Of a stretch of 64,000 bases of DNA, positions 36,890 to 47,970 are shown piece after piece (within the stretch, counting starts at the first letter, position 1; the number at the start of each line of letters is the position of its first letter). A program made the translations under genes and the position numbers. The stretch spans positions 18,731,640-18,795,639 of the forward strand of contig CM022406.1 of assembly GCA_011833715.1 (NCBI GenBank), written 5' to 3'. The notes under the pieces were generated by a model that ran no database searches, was not told the DNA's origin, and saw only the letters and a program-made list of their open reading frames with translations. This DNA is from Carcinoscorpius rotundicauda. Taxonomy: Eukaryota; Arthropoda; Merostomata; Xiphosura; Limulidae.

Positions 36890-37509
36890 AACTCATCACC
36901 AGAAAAATTAGTAAATGCATTTTTCTGGTTCGTTTGTTTTAACCAGGCCCTTATTCATTGATCAACGTTAGGTTTCTCTGCGTGGATTTTTTTTTCGAAT
37001 AGCTTCATCGATTCCTACCAATGCAGGGACTCTGAGGAGTTTCTTCTAATACATAAGGTTAAATATTATGTCTTTTAAATTCAAAATTTTTAATAGCATG
37101 AGAAATTTAAAATGTAAGTATATACGATATTATCATGTAATAATTACTACCATTAGATAAACGATTACATACTGTATTTTCCTCCATCACTGTTCTACAT
37201 TAAAATAATATGACTATCCTTTAAGACGTATTTTAATACCGTGGTTGAAAGTATCTTCGATTCTGCGTAAGTCAAACTGATGAATGAAAAAAAATTTAAA
37301 AATGAGTCGTATGAATATAGGTAAAACCACGAAGATATTTGATAATCAGTATCTAATGCATAAATATGAATTATTTTGTTTTCCCAAATAAAATGAAATA
37401 TATTTTATAATTGGCATTATTACAGGTAGATATAAAACAAAGTTGATAGGTAGTTAACTTGTATTTGATTCTAATTTCTTCAAATTTCCAATGGAGAAGT
37501 TTGGTTTTT

Positions 37510-37627
37510 ATTAATAACAAAGCTGCGCAATGGGCTATCTGTTTTTTTGTTTTTTTTGCTCATTTAGGGTATTGAAACCCGATGTTTAGCATTGTAAGCA
37601 CGCAAACTTACCACAGAGCCAGTGGGG
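37510..37627 (-). repeat. SINE family 2 with T-rich insertion
   Basis: Minus strand: CAATGGGCTATCTGT, then a poly-T expansion (about 37540-37558), B-box TATTGAAACCCG and a head ending ACCACAGAGCCAGTGGGG. Confidence 0.75.
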
Positions 37628-38659
37628 ACGCTAAAGGAATAAACAATGTTCTCCACATTGCAACTGAACATTTCTGTTTCAATGGCTTTGTTTCAAAAGC
37701 TAAAACCATATGTTTATTTAATTCATTTTGTATGAGTGAATTCTCAGGTAAATAATGTAATTAAATTTCAGAGGTTACATTTGACGTAATTTTTTTCGAA
37801 CCGAAACATTTCTGACAGAAAATAACTAGATAGAAGAAGTATTTTTATTGAATTGAGGAAGTTATTTTCAAAATAAATATTTAAAATTACATTTTCAGGA
37901 AAAATAAGGACATCTTTATCCGTAGTTAATGTAATAACATATACCTACACCATTCATTTATTGTGCAGTTTGATCCTCCATCACGATGAAAAATCTCATG
38001 AAATATGAATAAATGGTAATATAAAAAACAAGGAACAGATTAGATGAATATTCGAACGACAACCAATTGTCATCACATTTCTTTCTCGTAGACACCTAAA
38101 AAACTACGTAGAAAGGGAGAGACGTTATCATAGGCTTAAGATTCATGTTTCTTTAATTTATTTATGGTGAAGACACTACGGCTTTTTGTCTGCATTCTTA
38201 AATTGGTGGCTAGCATAACCTGATAGTCAGGACGGATTCTTGGCTCGCAATCTAGAGAGAAATCAAACTAGAACTGAAAAATGTAAAGTTTGGTCAGCCT
38301 TGCTTTATGGAGTGGAAACGTGAACCCTGTTGAAACAAGACTGTTGTTGAAACATTGTTTGAAATAAGTATTATATATGAATGACGAATATAAGCTACTT
38401 GAAATAACAGAAACAGAAACTTATGAGGGAGCAATGGAGTGTCAATAAAAAAAAGGAAAAGATGATCACTGGACATACGTGGGAAAGAAAAAAATTAAAT
38501 ACTTTGGACAAATAGTTGGATTTTAGGGGAAATTAACAAAGATTCTGATGGATAAAAATAAATGAAGAAAAACGGGAAACAGGCGTAGAGGAATTAGAAA
38601 CATTGGTGTAGATTTGTTTGTTTTAGAGCAAAGTCACATTAAGCTATCTACAGTGTCTA
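37628..38659. other. No recognisable gene
   Basis: A partial tail of family-2 type lies at about 38620-38655 (TAGAGCAAAGTCACATTAAGC). The rest is non-coding. Confidence 0.4.
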
Positions 38660-38830
38660 GGCCTGGTATGACTAGATGATTAGGGCACACGACTCGTAAT
38701 GTTGAGGTCACGGGTTTGAATCCCCATCACACCAAACAAGTTCGCCCTCTTAGCCGTGGGGGTGTTATAATGTTACGGTCAATCCCACTATTAATTGATA
38801 AAATAATAGTCCAAGAATTTGCGGTGGATG
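38660..38830 (+). repeat. SINE family 1, 5' part, interrupted by a LINE
   Basis: Head GGCCTGGTATGACTAGATG, B-box GGGTTTGAATCCCC and body to TTTGCGGTGGATG. The body resumes at 40125 after a 1.3-kb LINE insertion. Confidence 0.93.
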
Positions 38831-39563
38831 TATCTAACATACACACACAATTCACAATACGCAGACGACATCGCAATCTGGAGCACCTCCAGAAACCCAG
38901 TAATGGCCATGTCCCGCGTACAAGAATCATTAAACAACGTCACAACATGGAGCAACAAGTGGAGAGTCGTGTTAAACCCAACAAAAACACAAGCAATTAC
39001 TTTCTATAGGAAACTTAAAAAGCAAAGAAAAAATCTAGAAAAAATAAAACTATCACTTGGAAACACAACCATTAACATGAGTAAAAACATCACATTCCTT
39101 GGCGTCACTTTCGACACAAAACTAACATGGAAAAAACATATAAACAATATACACTCATCCATCAGAAAAAGGACTTCATATCTAAAGACCATAACCGGCA
39201 AACAATCGAGATGCGCACCGAACACCATTATACAAATATACAAGGCTTACATCCGTCCACTAATAGAGTACGGATGTCAAGTAACATACAACATGTCAAA
39301 TAACACTCTCCAGAAAATCCAAGTACAGCAAAACAGAATATTAAAAATCCGCATTTGGCCTACCGTCATTTACGCCAACAAACTATCTACACCAAATTAG
39401 TAATTTACCAACGATAAAAGATAGAATAACAGAACTCTCTCTCAAATATTATCTAAAAGCAGAAAAAAGAAACAAACTAACGGCATCACTACACAAATTA
39501 TCAAGTGCACCAACAAAATACATTTCACCGCACAACATATTTCAAGAATCACATTCTACTTAA
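38831..39563 (+). pseudogene. LINE reverse transcriptase, C-terminal part, frameshifted
   Basis: The frame starting at 38831 reads through SQYADDIAIW, the catalytic YADD box of LINE RT (codons at 38858-38869). It continues through WSNKWRVVLNPTKTQAITF, FLGVTFDTKLTWKKHI and YKAYIRPLIEYG, all standard RT-core/thumb landmarks of the jockey/I group. Near 39380-39395 the frame shifts by one base, and the usual C-terminal continuation NLPTIKDRITELSLKYYLKA follows in the next frame, ending at a TAA at 39561-39563. The protein is N-terminally truncated, so it cannot be functional. The frame up to the shift is otherwise intact, which implies modest age. Confidence 0.9.
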
Positions 39564-40124
39564 CAAAGAATCTAAACAAATACAATCCACATTACAAACA
39601 CGGATTTTTTTTCTCTCTTCTCTCTTTTTTTTTTCAGATACAGGGCACACGACAGGCAAAACTTTCGGCGCCTGTCCTGTAAAAGTGGGTTTTCTCGGGG
39701 CACTCCCGTTTCCCCCACATCAAAATCTTCAGGCATTGGATTTATAGATCCCAGCCCAGGCATCTCTTTTGCCAGACCCTGAATCGTGCCGTTTGAATTG
39801 TTCTATGTTTGATCTGGATTTGAACAATATTCATGTTCACATCTGCTCAACCTCTTCCTCTCGGGACAGGTCCCGGGCTTCCTTTCCGCTGCTGCCTTCG
39901 CCTCCATCCAAAATAACATTTAGAAGAGACACTTTCGACCCAAATAGTCAAGAATAATAATTATAATATATATAAAAACAAAAAAAATACCATTTAATCT
40001 TAATAACAATCTACGAAAGGGGACGAAGAGGAACCACAATGTTCCTGAACACCCCGGTTGGGGAGAGAACTCTTCTGATTTCTCTCTCTCTAAACTGAAC
40101 CCCTGCCACGTTAGTTTAGTTTGG
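38831..40124 (+). mobile_element. 5'-truncated jockey/I-like LINE inserted in a SINE
   Basis: A non-LTR retrotransposon fragment lies between two copies of TTTGCGGTGGATG (38818-38830 and 40125-40137), its 13-bp target-site duplication. It begins inside the reverse-transcriptase domain just upstream of the YADD box, keeps the RT C-terminus and has a 3' UTR of about 560 bp. The UTR includes a pyrimidine tract (39605-39637), a GC-rich segment (39640-39905) and a short TTTAG-like terminal repeat (GTTAGTTTAGTTTGG). Truncation at the 5' end and a TSD are the usual marks of target-primed reverse transcription. Confidence 0.92.
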
Positions 40125-40182
40125 TTTGCGGTGGATGGTGATGACTAGTTACTTTGCTTCTAAACTTACATTCCTAAATTAC
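40125..40182 (+). repeat. SINE family 1, 3' part after the LINE insertion
   Basis: It starts with the duplicated TTTGCGGTGGATG and continues GTGATGACTAGTTAC to CCTAAATTACGG. The terminal tail is missing. Confidence 0.88.
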
Positions 40183-40184
40183 GG

Positions 40185-40256
40185 GTGTCTACCATGGAGA
40201 ATCGAACTACGAATTTTAGCGTTTCAAGTCCGTAAGCTTACCGCTGTCCCTCCAAA
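40185..40256 (-). repeat. SINE family 2, head fragment
   Basis: Minus strand: B-box GAATCGAACTACG, TTTAGCG block and a head ending TACCGCTGTCCCTCC. It abuts the interrupted family-1 copy. Confidence 0.7.
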
Positions 40257-41283
40257 GATGCAAGCAATGAAGAATATAAACAACAGAGGTCAGTAGTTAT
40301 CAGCCCTCAGAATTGAATAACGCGTCATGATTAGTTACTTTTGGAAATAGTTTTTTTCCCAGAGAGTTAGTTTTTGTTGAAAAGGGCGCAACCTGTTCTG
40401 GGAAAGGGGTGTAAAAGTAATGAAGGCTTTTCCTTGGCAAAGCATCACTTTGGGTGTTACGCGAGTTGGACAGTTCTAACAAGAATCCTGAACAGTGATA
40501 GCTAACACAAGTCCTAAAACTGTAGAGGGCTGGCTAGCTATCAGTGGATTATTGTTGCAACATAAACAGCCTCCGAAATACGTTTCGTAAAACTGTGTAC
40601 AAACATTTATTAATCCATTTTTCAAACTTTAGGTCTTTTCTGAAATTTTTGTTGTAAACCAAGATTTATGAAAATGGTAAATTTAGTTTTAAATACAGCT
40701 GCATGTTACCTACAATTGAATTCCGTATTTTGTAAATCAACAACGAACTAAGCAAAGTACATTATTTATTTAATTGTTAATAAATATAGAACAAATATTT
40801 CAGCTTCTGTAATCAGAAGCAAAACAGTCTGATAAGATAAAAAGGAAATATGCATCATTCTGCTGCAGAAGAGACTCATAGAACAAAGAACATTGATAAG
40901 AGAGAACAATGGAAAGCTTGTGAAAGTGAAAAGCCTCAGGTTTCATAAGACAATTTGTACTGCTACAGTTCCTTCAGTTACGAAAACTAATAAACTCAAT
41001 TGGGTTTTCTAACATGCAATCTAATCTTAAACCAATTACTTCCTGTCACTGTATTTTACCTCTTAAGCTTAAGAATTGAATCCAGAATAAGGGTTATCAA
41101 TATAGCTGTTGGGAGCCGAGTATATGCTAGAGTGACGAACGTTCGTGGTGTGTTGGTCGTTCTTAATTTATTTGTTCAACAGAGCGTGGTCCTAATTTAT
41201 TTTTCACTTTGACCGTGAAATAAAACGTTTGAAACTCTGTTGCAAACTGCGTCTTACCTATAGTAACTCAACGTTTTCTGCAG
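40257..41283. other. No recognised gene
   Basis: Frames at 40300-40482 (-) and 41000-41212 (+) lack support. An AATAAA occurs at about 41218, upstream of the exon candidate. Confidence 0.4.
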
Positions 41284-41473
41284 ACTTGGGAGTGCTTCCA
41301 CAACAGAAATCTCAACGTACAGTGTCTTCAAAAATTGCTAACGAGCTTGTTGACATTTTATCTAAATGTATCAAAAGTTATGCCAGACCAGTGTCGCGTT
41401 GTCACGATATTTATTACAACTATTGCTGTTATGGCATTTCAGAAGACCGAGCAGAAATTCATGACTCATGAAA
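41284..41473 (+). CDS. Candidate 3'-terminal exon, unidentified Cys-containing protein
   Basis: The acceptor CAACGTTTTCTGCAG (AG at 41282-41283) opens a frame of 62 codons and part of a first codon, ending at a TGA beginning near 41469. The intron phase would be 1. The residues begin LGVLPQQKSQRTVSSKIANE, continue with ILSKCIKSYARPVSRCHDIY and YNYCCYGISEDRAEIHDS. Composition is balanced and the acceptor is good. I do not recognise a family, and no clear poly(A) signal follows closely. Confidence 0.3.
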
Positions 41474-42566
41474 CTCAAGAAATAATTATTTTTACATAAT
41501 TTTCGGATTCCTTGTAAAATCGGACCTAAGACAGATTATTGCTTTATCTAAGGAAGGAGAGTAAATTAATTTGAACTTAAATATGCATTGATAATATCAT
41601 GGTGTGTAAAAATATATATGTTGTCATATTTTTAGAATTTTATCACTTAATGAAATTATATGCAAGCCTAACCGAAAACTTTACTTCAAGTTAGACACCA
41701 AAAAAGAAAAATCGTAAGAATATTATGAGTTATTTTATTATAAATTGTAAATCAAATTATAAATAATGACTACCACTAAGTAAAGAAACCCATGATGTAA
41801 ATTAAATTTAAAGCAAAAAACGTAACTGCTGAAACATAAATCGTAATCTATTTAAAGATTAACGAAAGTACCCGGCTTCGCTATTGTCTTTAGGTTTATA
41901 TATTCAAGATAACTATATCAGTGTTTGCATTCTGAACCTATTTTAGCATTAAAGAACAGTCAAAATATTGTAAACATATTTTTATTTCCCAATAACATAA
42001 AAAGACGTAAGGATACCATAATATTTTTTTTATTATGGATAATTATAAATGCTACTATACATCACGTTATCCAAACTATATAAAACACAGTGCGTGCCGT
42101 ATCATGTCATCACACTTGATTTCTCGAAATAACAGAAGTCATAAAAGCCAAAATGCATTGTCTACTCGTTGCAATTTTAGTCACATGGGTGCAAGGAAGC
42201 CGTGAAACCTTATAAGCGTAGTAAATGTTTCGATTTAACAAAATTACTGGATAAATCTGAAGTAAATCTATGAGATAACCTAGCCTATACCCAAGTTCAT
42301 AAAATCTATTATGCAAGTAAAAATATCGATCCAACTTCAAACATAAATCATTTCTGAATTTCATCAACGGAGATTCTTAATAAAGAAAACAGTAAATATT
42401 ATTTTTTTCAGTTTTGTAGTTTATACATTACATTTTAAACTTTTAAAACATAGACTTACAACAATATTGAGTTATACTTTTGTTCCTAAGTAACATGACA
42501 TAATAGCTATTAGTGGAGTACCTGTAACAGAAATATACTGGCTTTTCTCTATTTCAGAAATTCTTA
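41474..42566. other. Non-coding; possible decayed LINE/RTE-like sequence
   Basis: The string ACCCGGCTTCGCTATTG at about 41872 and the 3'-like TTTATTATTATAGTAGATA at about 43050-43069 resemble the ends of RTE-type retrotransposon remnants common in arthropods. They might bound one old element interrupted by the SINE at 42567. This is weak. Confidence 0.25.
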
Positions 42567-42838
42567 TATGGTATGGCCAGCTGGTTAAGGCACTCGACTT
42601 GTAATCCGAGGGTCGCGGGTTCGAATTCCCGTAACACCAAACATGCTCGTCATTTCAATCTTGAGGGCTTTATAACGTGATGATCAATCCCACTATTTGT
42701 TGATAAAAAGTAGCCCAAGAGTTGGCTGTGGATGGTGATGACTAGCTGCCTTCCCTCTAGTTTTACACTGCTAAATTACAAAGCGGCCAGCGCTTATAGC
42801 CTCGTGTAGCTGTGCGCGAAATTCAAACCAAACCAAAC
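42567..42838 (+). repeat. SINE family 1, full length
   Basis: A-box TGGCCAGCTGGTTAAGGC, anticodon-loop region ACTTGTAATCC, perfect B-box GGTTCGAATTCCC, complete body and tail (AAACCAAACC). Confidence 0.93.
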
Positions 42839-44484
42839 CGATCTTACATAAGGAACCACTTCTTTTCTAGGTGGTTTCTTGCCAGCTTGCCTCATTAAAA
42901 AAGATGCGCACGTGCATGCTCGCACATATGTGAATAAGATAATTAACATTATCCCGGTGCTCACTCTGTGTCCACTTAATACGGGTGTAAAATTTCAGGT
43001 TTCGACGTCTTTCCCTCATGAAGTTATGACGATGACACACAACCATGCCCTTTTATTATTATAGTAGATAAAGCACTAACCCTTATCTAGACAACAAGAT
43101 GCTTTTGTCTATAGTACATAACATATACTTCCTGCACATAAAGATAATAAAAGAACTACTCATAGTATGAAAACCGTTTTGATGCTGATTGTAAACCCTA
43201 TAGTAAATGCACCAATACAAAGTTTTAGTGCATTAAAGCCGATTGAAAAACTCATCGTAAATGACACAATAGGGTATTTTTATGCAAGTCTACACCGTAG
43301 AAAAAAGCTCAGTCAGCGATGGCATCGTATATTATTTTATGTAATTACAGTTCATATAGTAAAAAAGTGTTACTATTGATGATATTATTCCATGTATATT
43401 AATAAATATATGTGTCAAGTCCGTGAAACATGATTATAACAATTATTTAGTTTATTTTAACGTAAATTGTCAGGGAACCGAACACCGAATTTTAACGTTG
43501 CATTTGACAGTATAATAATGCCTCAAATTTATTCTTTTTTGTCATAATTGCAAAACACATTAAGATTTAAGTGTTTACTTTAGAAAATGTAATTCAGTTC
43601 ATTTTATGCGTCGAAATGAAATATATCTTTTAACATTACGCAATGATCGATTCTAACTAAATGTCACAAAAACAAACAGGACTTATTACAATCGCCCGAG
43701 TAGAAGTCAATTCTTAAAATGTTTCCTTGAATATTTAAAAACATCTACACTTGACGTTATCTGAAATATTCTGCTTCAATTACAAATTAAAAGTAGAAAG
43801 AATCTTAAAGGTTATAGAGAAAGCTGTTAAATTAATCTTAAGATAACCGTCATGTAGCTTTGGGGGAAATTTAAGCTCATTTTAGTTTCTTTGACAGGTA
43901 AGATAAAACATAAGGATTTCATTTATAGCAGTATTGGACAGGTATACTTATACAGCACGTATAAATACATCTGTAATTGGTATGCTGTAAACCAGTGTTT
44001 GGTAAAAGTTTTTCTCTCACTCGAAAAAATAATAAAAATCCTGGGAGTAAAAGAGATAAAAAACATCTTTCTTGAAGTTGCTTTGACAAAATATTCGATG
44101 TAGTAAATTAATTAATTTAGCATTTTACTGAACTCACATATTAATGAAATAATAATGAAAGTAAAAGAAAGTAAATGATAGAAAAATGCTTTTTTTGTCA
44201 AGCCCTTAACGTGTTTTGAATAATTAATTAAATTTGACAATCTATAAGTTTGTTTATGACCACCTTTCCACACGTATAAAAAACATCAAATATTTTTAAA
44301 TATTTGCTCTGATACATACATATGTACACATACTGTATTTATATTATATGAATATAGTTATATGATACTTTTTATTAACTAAGTAAAATAAGGCTTTGTA
44401 GATAAGAAAACTCATTTATTTGTCACCCCAAAACTAGAGTGCTAAGGTTTCCAGGATTTCTTATGTAAGATGTCCCATAGATAT
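42839..44484. other. No recognised gene
   Basis: A family-2 head remnant lies at about 43470-43530 (GGAACCGAACACCGAATTTTAACG). Frames at 42879-43064, 43167-43379 and 43891-44103 are unsupported. Confidence 0.45.
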
Positions 44485-44692
44485 ACACGGTCATGTTTGC
44501 TTTCATATCAGATCACTTGAGAAATGCGAAGAGTTTTGAAACTCCATTTCTTTTTTCATCGAATGACGACCGCCACAAAAAGAATTGCGTGGAATGTAGT
44601 AAATAAGATCTCACACATAACATGAACTGAAAACAATACATCTGTGACTACTATATGTATCTACTCTCCTCCAAAGTATTCTTACAATATAA

Positions 44693-44943
44693 GAAGCTAC
44701 TCGAGGACTATCTGCTCTAGCCGTCTTTAATTTAGCAGTGTAAGACAAAAGTGAAGGCAGCTAGTCATCACCACCCACCGCCAACTTTTGGACAACTCTT
44801 TTACCAATGAACAGTGGGATTGACAGTCACATTATAACACCTCCACGGCTAAAAGGGCGAGCATGTTTGGCGCGACCGGGATGCGAATCCCCGATCCTCG
44901 GATTACGAGTCGCATGCCTTAACACGCTTGGCCATGCCGAGCC
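44693..44943 (-). repeat. SINE family 1 (in duplication unit 1)
   Basis: Minus strand: nearly complete copy lacking the terminal tail, with a head ending GGCCATGCCGAGCC. Confidence 0.9.
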
Positions 44944-45601
44944 GGATATTTTAAGAAAAAAAATATTTTTCTAAATAAAATCACCTTGACAATGGTATGA
45001 ACATAATTTTTACATTATTTTAATTCCTTCTTTTACATAGTTGAAGCAATTTATCTTGATCTGACCGACACTCCTGCTTCGACAATGTTTCCTACAGTTC
45101 TTTTTACTATTCCTAGTTTGATAAGATTTTCACGACTCTTCTAGCAACTTGAAAACCACCGGTTTAAAAAAATATATTTATCTCGTCATATCTGACAGTT
45201 ACCTTCAGAGAGAGAGAGAGATGGAAAACTTAAGAATGACGAAATATTTTGGACAAAAAGTAATTATTAAAGAGCAAATATAACGTTCTGTCTTTCATCA
45301 GCTTTGTTCCACGATAAAAGGAGAATCATTTTGTGATTTCACATATATTTTCAACAACATAGTGTTCTCATGCACCACGTGAACTCAGGTACGACACACC
45401 TCTGTTCATCGAGTAACGAGAACTAGCGTAATTCCACTCTTAAGCGTTTTTCTTGTTCATTCATTTATTATTTGACATATCACCCATTTCAAGTTCTTGT
45501 TTTTGATGTTTATAATGATGCTTATAAATTTGATACTCGGGCTGTTTTTTTGGTGAAGATATGTTGTTAAGAATATATAAAAAATAATCTTGTATCTGTA
45601 A

Positions 45602-45804
45602 AACATGCTCGCCCTGCCAGTCGTGGGGGCGTTATAATGTAACATTCAATCCCTCTATTCGTTGGTAAAAGAGTAGCCCAAGAGTTAGCGGTGGGTGGTG
45701 ATGACTAGCTGCCTTCCCTCTAGTCTTACACTGCTAAATTAGGGACGGCTAGCACAGATAGTCCTCGAGTAGCTTTGTGCGAATTTCCAAAAACAAACAA
45801 ACAA
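45602..45804 (+). repeat. SINE family 1, head-truncated (in duplication unit 1)
   Basis: It starts after the tRNA-like head at AAACATGCTCGCCCTGCCAG. The body and (AAAC)n tail are complete. Confidence 0.92.
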
Positions 45805-45903
45805 AAAAAAACCCAGAGAAAAACACGGTCGTGTTTGCTTTCATATCAGGTCACTTGAGAAATGCGAAGAGTTTTAAAACTCCATTTCTTTCTTCATCGA
45901 ATG

Positions 45904-45908
45904 ACGAC
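45904..45908. repeat. Target-site duplication (left) of solo LTR B
   Basis: ACGAC. The uninterrupted unit 1 has a single ACGAC at the equivalent place, which confirms the duplication arose on insertion. Confidence 0.95.
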
Positions 45909-46738
45909 TGTTATGTAAATATCATGTAAATGTTGTCGAGAGTGTTATGTAAATGTTATGTAAACGACAACCATGTCGAGTGTTATGTAAATGTCATGTA
46001 AATATCATGCATATGTTATGTAAATATAATGTAATGTCGTATTTGAATTCCCATATTTATTATTTATAATTCTATATTTATATTATTGTTTCGAGGTTTA
46101 AATCGGTGAAATTTAAAATAACATTTTAGAATTAATTAAAATTCATTTATTATTCATGTAGAAATTTTTAAAACTAGATAGATTGATCACTTGTATTGGC
46201 CTGGTGTTTGTACTGTGGAATTCTGGGAAGTTACGCTATATAGTATATAAACAGACGGCAATGCGAGGGAAGTGAATCATCCATTTTTACTCGGATCAAG
46301 AAGTTTGTCTCGTTTCAGAAAGTTTAAACTGAATTTGTGAATAGAGCTAGATCGACTAATGCGGTGAAATTTTTATTCCGTCAATCTTTACAATTCAGTC
46401 GGATTACGGATTATATCGAAAGTCAATAGGAATTGGACTGTGAACTTTTGTTTGAAATTACCCATTCAAACTTCGAAAATTTCTCCGTGGAACTGAATTC
46501 AACGCCTAGATTGGAACTTTGGATTTCGGATTTGGACACTTATTCTAAATTATATTATTAAGCACAGGCCAGTACTTTTTGTATTGTAAGTTGTTCTAAT
46601 GGTTGAAACTGGATATCTGTTATTACCATTAGAAAATATATTTTGTGTCTATCACATAAGTAGATAATTATAATAAATTAAACAAGCTGCTATCTGCGTC
46701 TTTCTGTTGCGTTCAGTCCTCAATAAAAAAACGTAACA
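45909..46738 (+). mobile_element. Solo LTR (copy B) of an LTR retrotransposon
   Basis: It begins TGTTATGTAAAT, ends ACGTAACA and is flanked by ACGAC on both sides. The empty site survives in duplication unit 1. Within it, 45909-46035 holds degenerate repeats of a TTATGTAAATGT motif. A core promoter with TATATAAACAGACGGC lies at about 46240-46258, the region typical of the U3/R boundary. An AATAAA-like signal (AATAAATTAAAC) is at about 46672-46683 and the conserved terminal block TTTCTGTTGCGTTCAGTCC at about 46700-46719. No internal coding region remains. It matches copy A at 13524-14292 in inverse orientation. Confidence 0.95.
46240..46258 (+). promoter_or_regulatory. LTR core promoter (TATA box)
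   Basis: TATAGTATATAAACAGACGGC-type sequence. The TATATAAACAGACGGC part is conserved at the corresponding place in LTR A (minus strand, about 14036-14051), which argues that the TATA box is functional in the family. No transcription data. Confidence 0.6.
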
Positions 46739-46743
46739 ACGAC
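46739..46743. repeat. Target-site duplication (right) of solo LTR B
   Basis: ACGAC, identical to 45904-45908. Confidence 0.95.
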
Positions 46744-46865
46744 CGCCACAAAAAGAATTGCGTTGAATGTAGTACATAAGATCTCACACATAACATGAAC
46801 TGAAAACAATACATCTGTGACTACTATATGTATCTACTCTCCTTCAAAGTATTCTTGCAATATAA

Positions 46866-47110
46866 AAGAAGCTACTCGAGGACTATCTGCTCTAGCCGTC
46901 TTTAATTTAGCAGTGTAAGACAAAAGTGAAGGCAGCTAGTCATCACCACCCACCGCCAACTTTTGGACAACTCTTTTACCAATGAATAGTGGGATTGACA
47001 GTCACATTATAACACCTCCACGGCTAAAACGGCGAGCATGTTTGGCGCGACCGGGATGCGAACCCCCGATTACGAGTCGCACGCCTTAACACGCTTGGCC
47101 ATGCCGAGCC
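46866..47110 (-). repeat. SINE family 1 (in duplication unit 2)
   Basis: Counterpart of 44693-44943. It has lost about 8 bp next to the B-box (GATCCTCG) relative to unit 1. Confidence 0.9.
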
Positions 47111-47762
47111 GGATATTTTAAGAAAAAAATATTTTTCTAAATAAAATCACCTTGACAATGGTATGAACATAATTTTTACATTATTTTAATTCCTTCTTTT
47201 ACATAGTTGAAGCAATTTATCTTGATCTGACCGACACTCCTACTTCGACAATGTTTCCTACTGTTCTTTTTACTATTCCTAGTTTGATAAGATTTTCACG
47301 ACTCTTCTAGCAACTTGAAAACCACCGGTTTAAAAAAAATATTTATCTCGTCATATCTGACAGTTACCTTCAGAGAGAGAGAGATGGAAAACATAAGAAT
47401 GACGAAATATTTCGGACAAAAAGTAATTATTAAAGAGCAAATATAACGTTCTGTCTTTCATCAGCTTTGTTCCACGATAAAAGGAGAATCATTTTGTGAT
47501 TTCACATATATTTTCAACAACATAGTGTTCTCATGCACCACGTGAACTCAGGTACGACACACCTCTGTTCATCGAGTAACGAGAACTAGCGTAATTCCAC
47601 TCTTAAGCGTTTTTCTTGTTCATTCATTTATTATTTGACATATCACCCATTTCAAGTTCTTGTTTTTGATGTTTATAATGATGCTTATAAATTTGATACT
47701 CGGGCTGTTTTTTTGGTGAAGATATGTTGTTAAGAATATATAAAAAATAATCTTGTACCTGT

Positions 47763-47970
47763 AAAACATGCTCGCCCTGCCAGTCGTTGGCGCGTTATAA
47801 TGTAACATTCAATCCCTCTATTCGTTGGTAAAAGAGTAGCCCAAGAGTTGGCGGTGGGTGGTGATGACTAGCTGCCTTCCCTCTAGTCTTACACTGCTAA
47901 ATTAGTGACGACTAGCACAGATAGCCCTCGAGTAGCTTTGTGCGAAATTCCAAAACAAACAAAGAAACAA
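47763..47970 (+). repeat. SINE family 1, head-truncated (in duplication unit 2)
   Basis: Counterpart of 45602-45804 with the same truncation point, so the SINE was present before the duplication. Confidence 0.92.

Larger units (their letters stand above)
44485..45822. repeat. Tandem segmental duplication, unit 1 (about 1.34 kb)
   Basis: It starts at ACACGGTCATGTTTGC and runs to just before the same block at 45823. It contains a minus-strand SINE (44693-44943), unique sequence, a (GA)n tract and a 5'-truncated plus-strand SINE (45602-45804). It differs from unit 2 only by scattered substitutions and small indels. For example, the (GA)n tract near 45211 is longer here than at about 47373. A 62-aa chance frame (45457-45645) is identical in both units. 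Confidence 0.95.
45823..47970. repeat. Tandem segmental duplication, unit 2, interrupted by a solo LTR
   Basis: This is the second copy of the 44485-45822 unit, split after GAATGACGAC by the 830-bp LTR at 45909-46738 and resuming at ACGACCGCCACAAAAAG. It ends with the tail of the second plus-strand SINE at about 47970. Confidence 0.95.

Noticed and set aside
39572..39763. Minus-strand frame in the LINE 3' UTR as a gene
   Set aside because: It lies antisense to a well-bounded LINE insertion, and its composition comes from the pyrimidine tract and GC-rich UTR.
42567..42640. Functional tRNA genes at SINE heads, for example 42567-42640
   Set aside because: The A- and B-boxes are good, but each is continuous with the SINE body, and the acceptor stem does not pair properly.
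45457..45645. 62-aa frame identical at 45457-45645 and 47620-47808 as a conserved gene pair
   Set aside because: The identity reflects the recent tandem duplication. The frame starts in a SINE on its antisense strand and has low-complexity Lys/Ile/Asn content.
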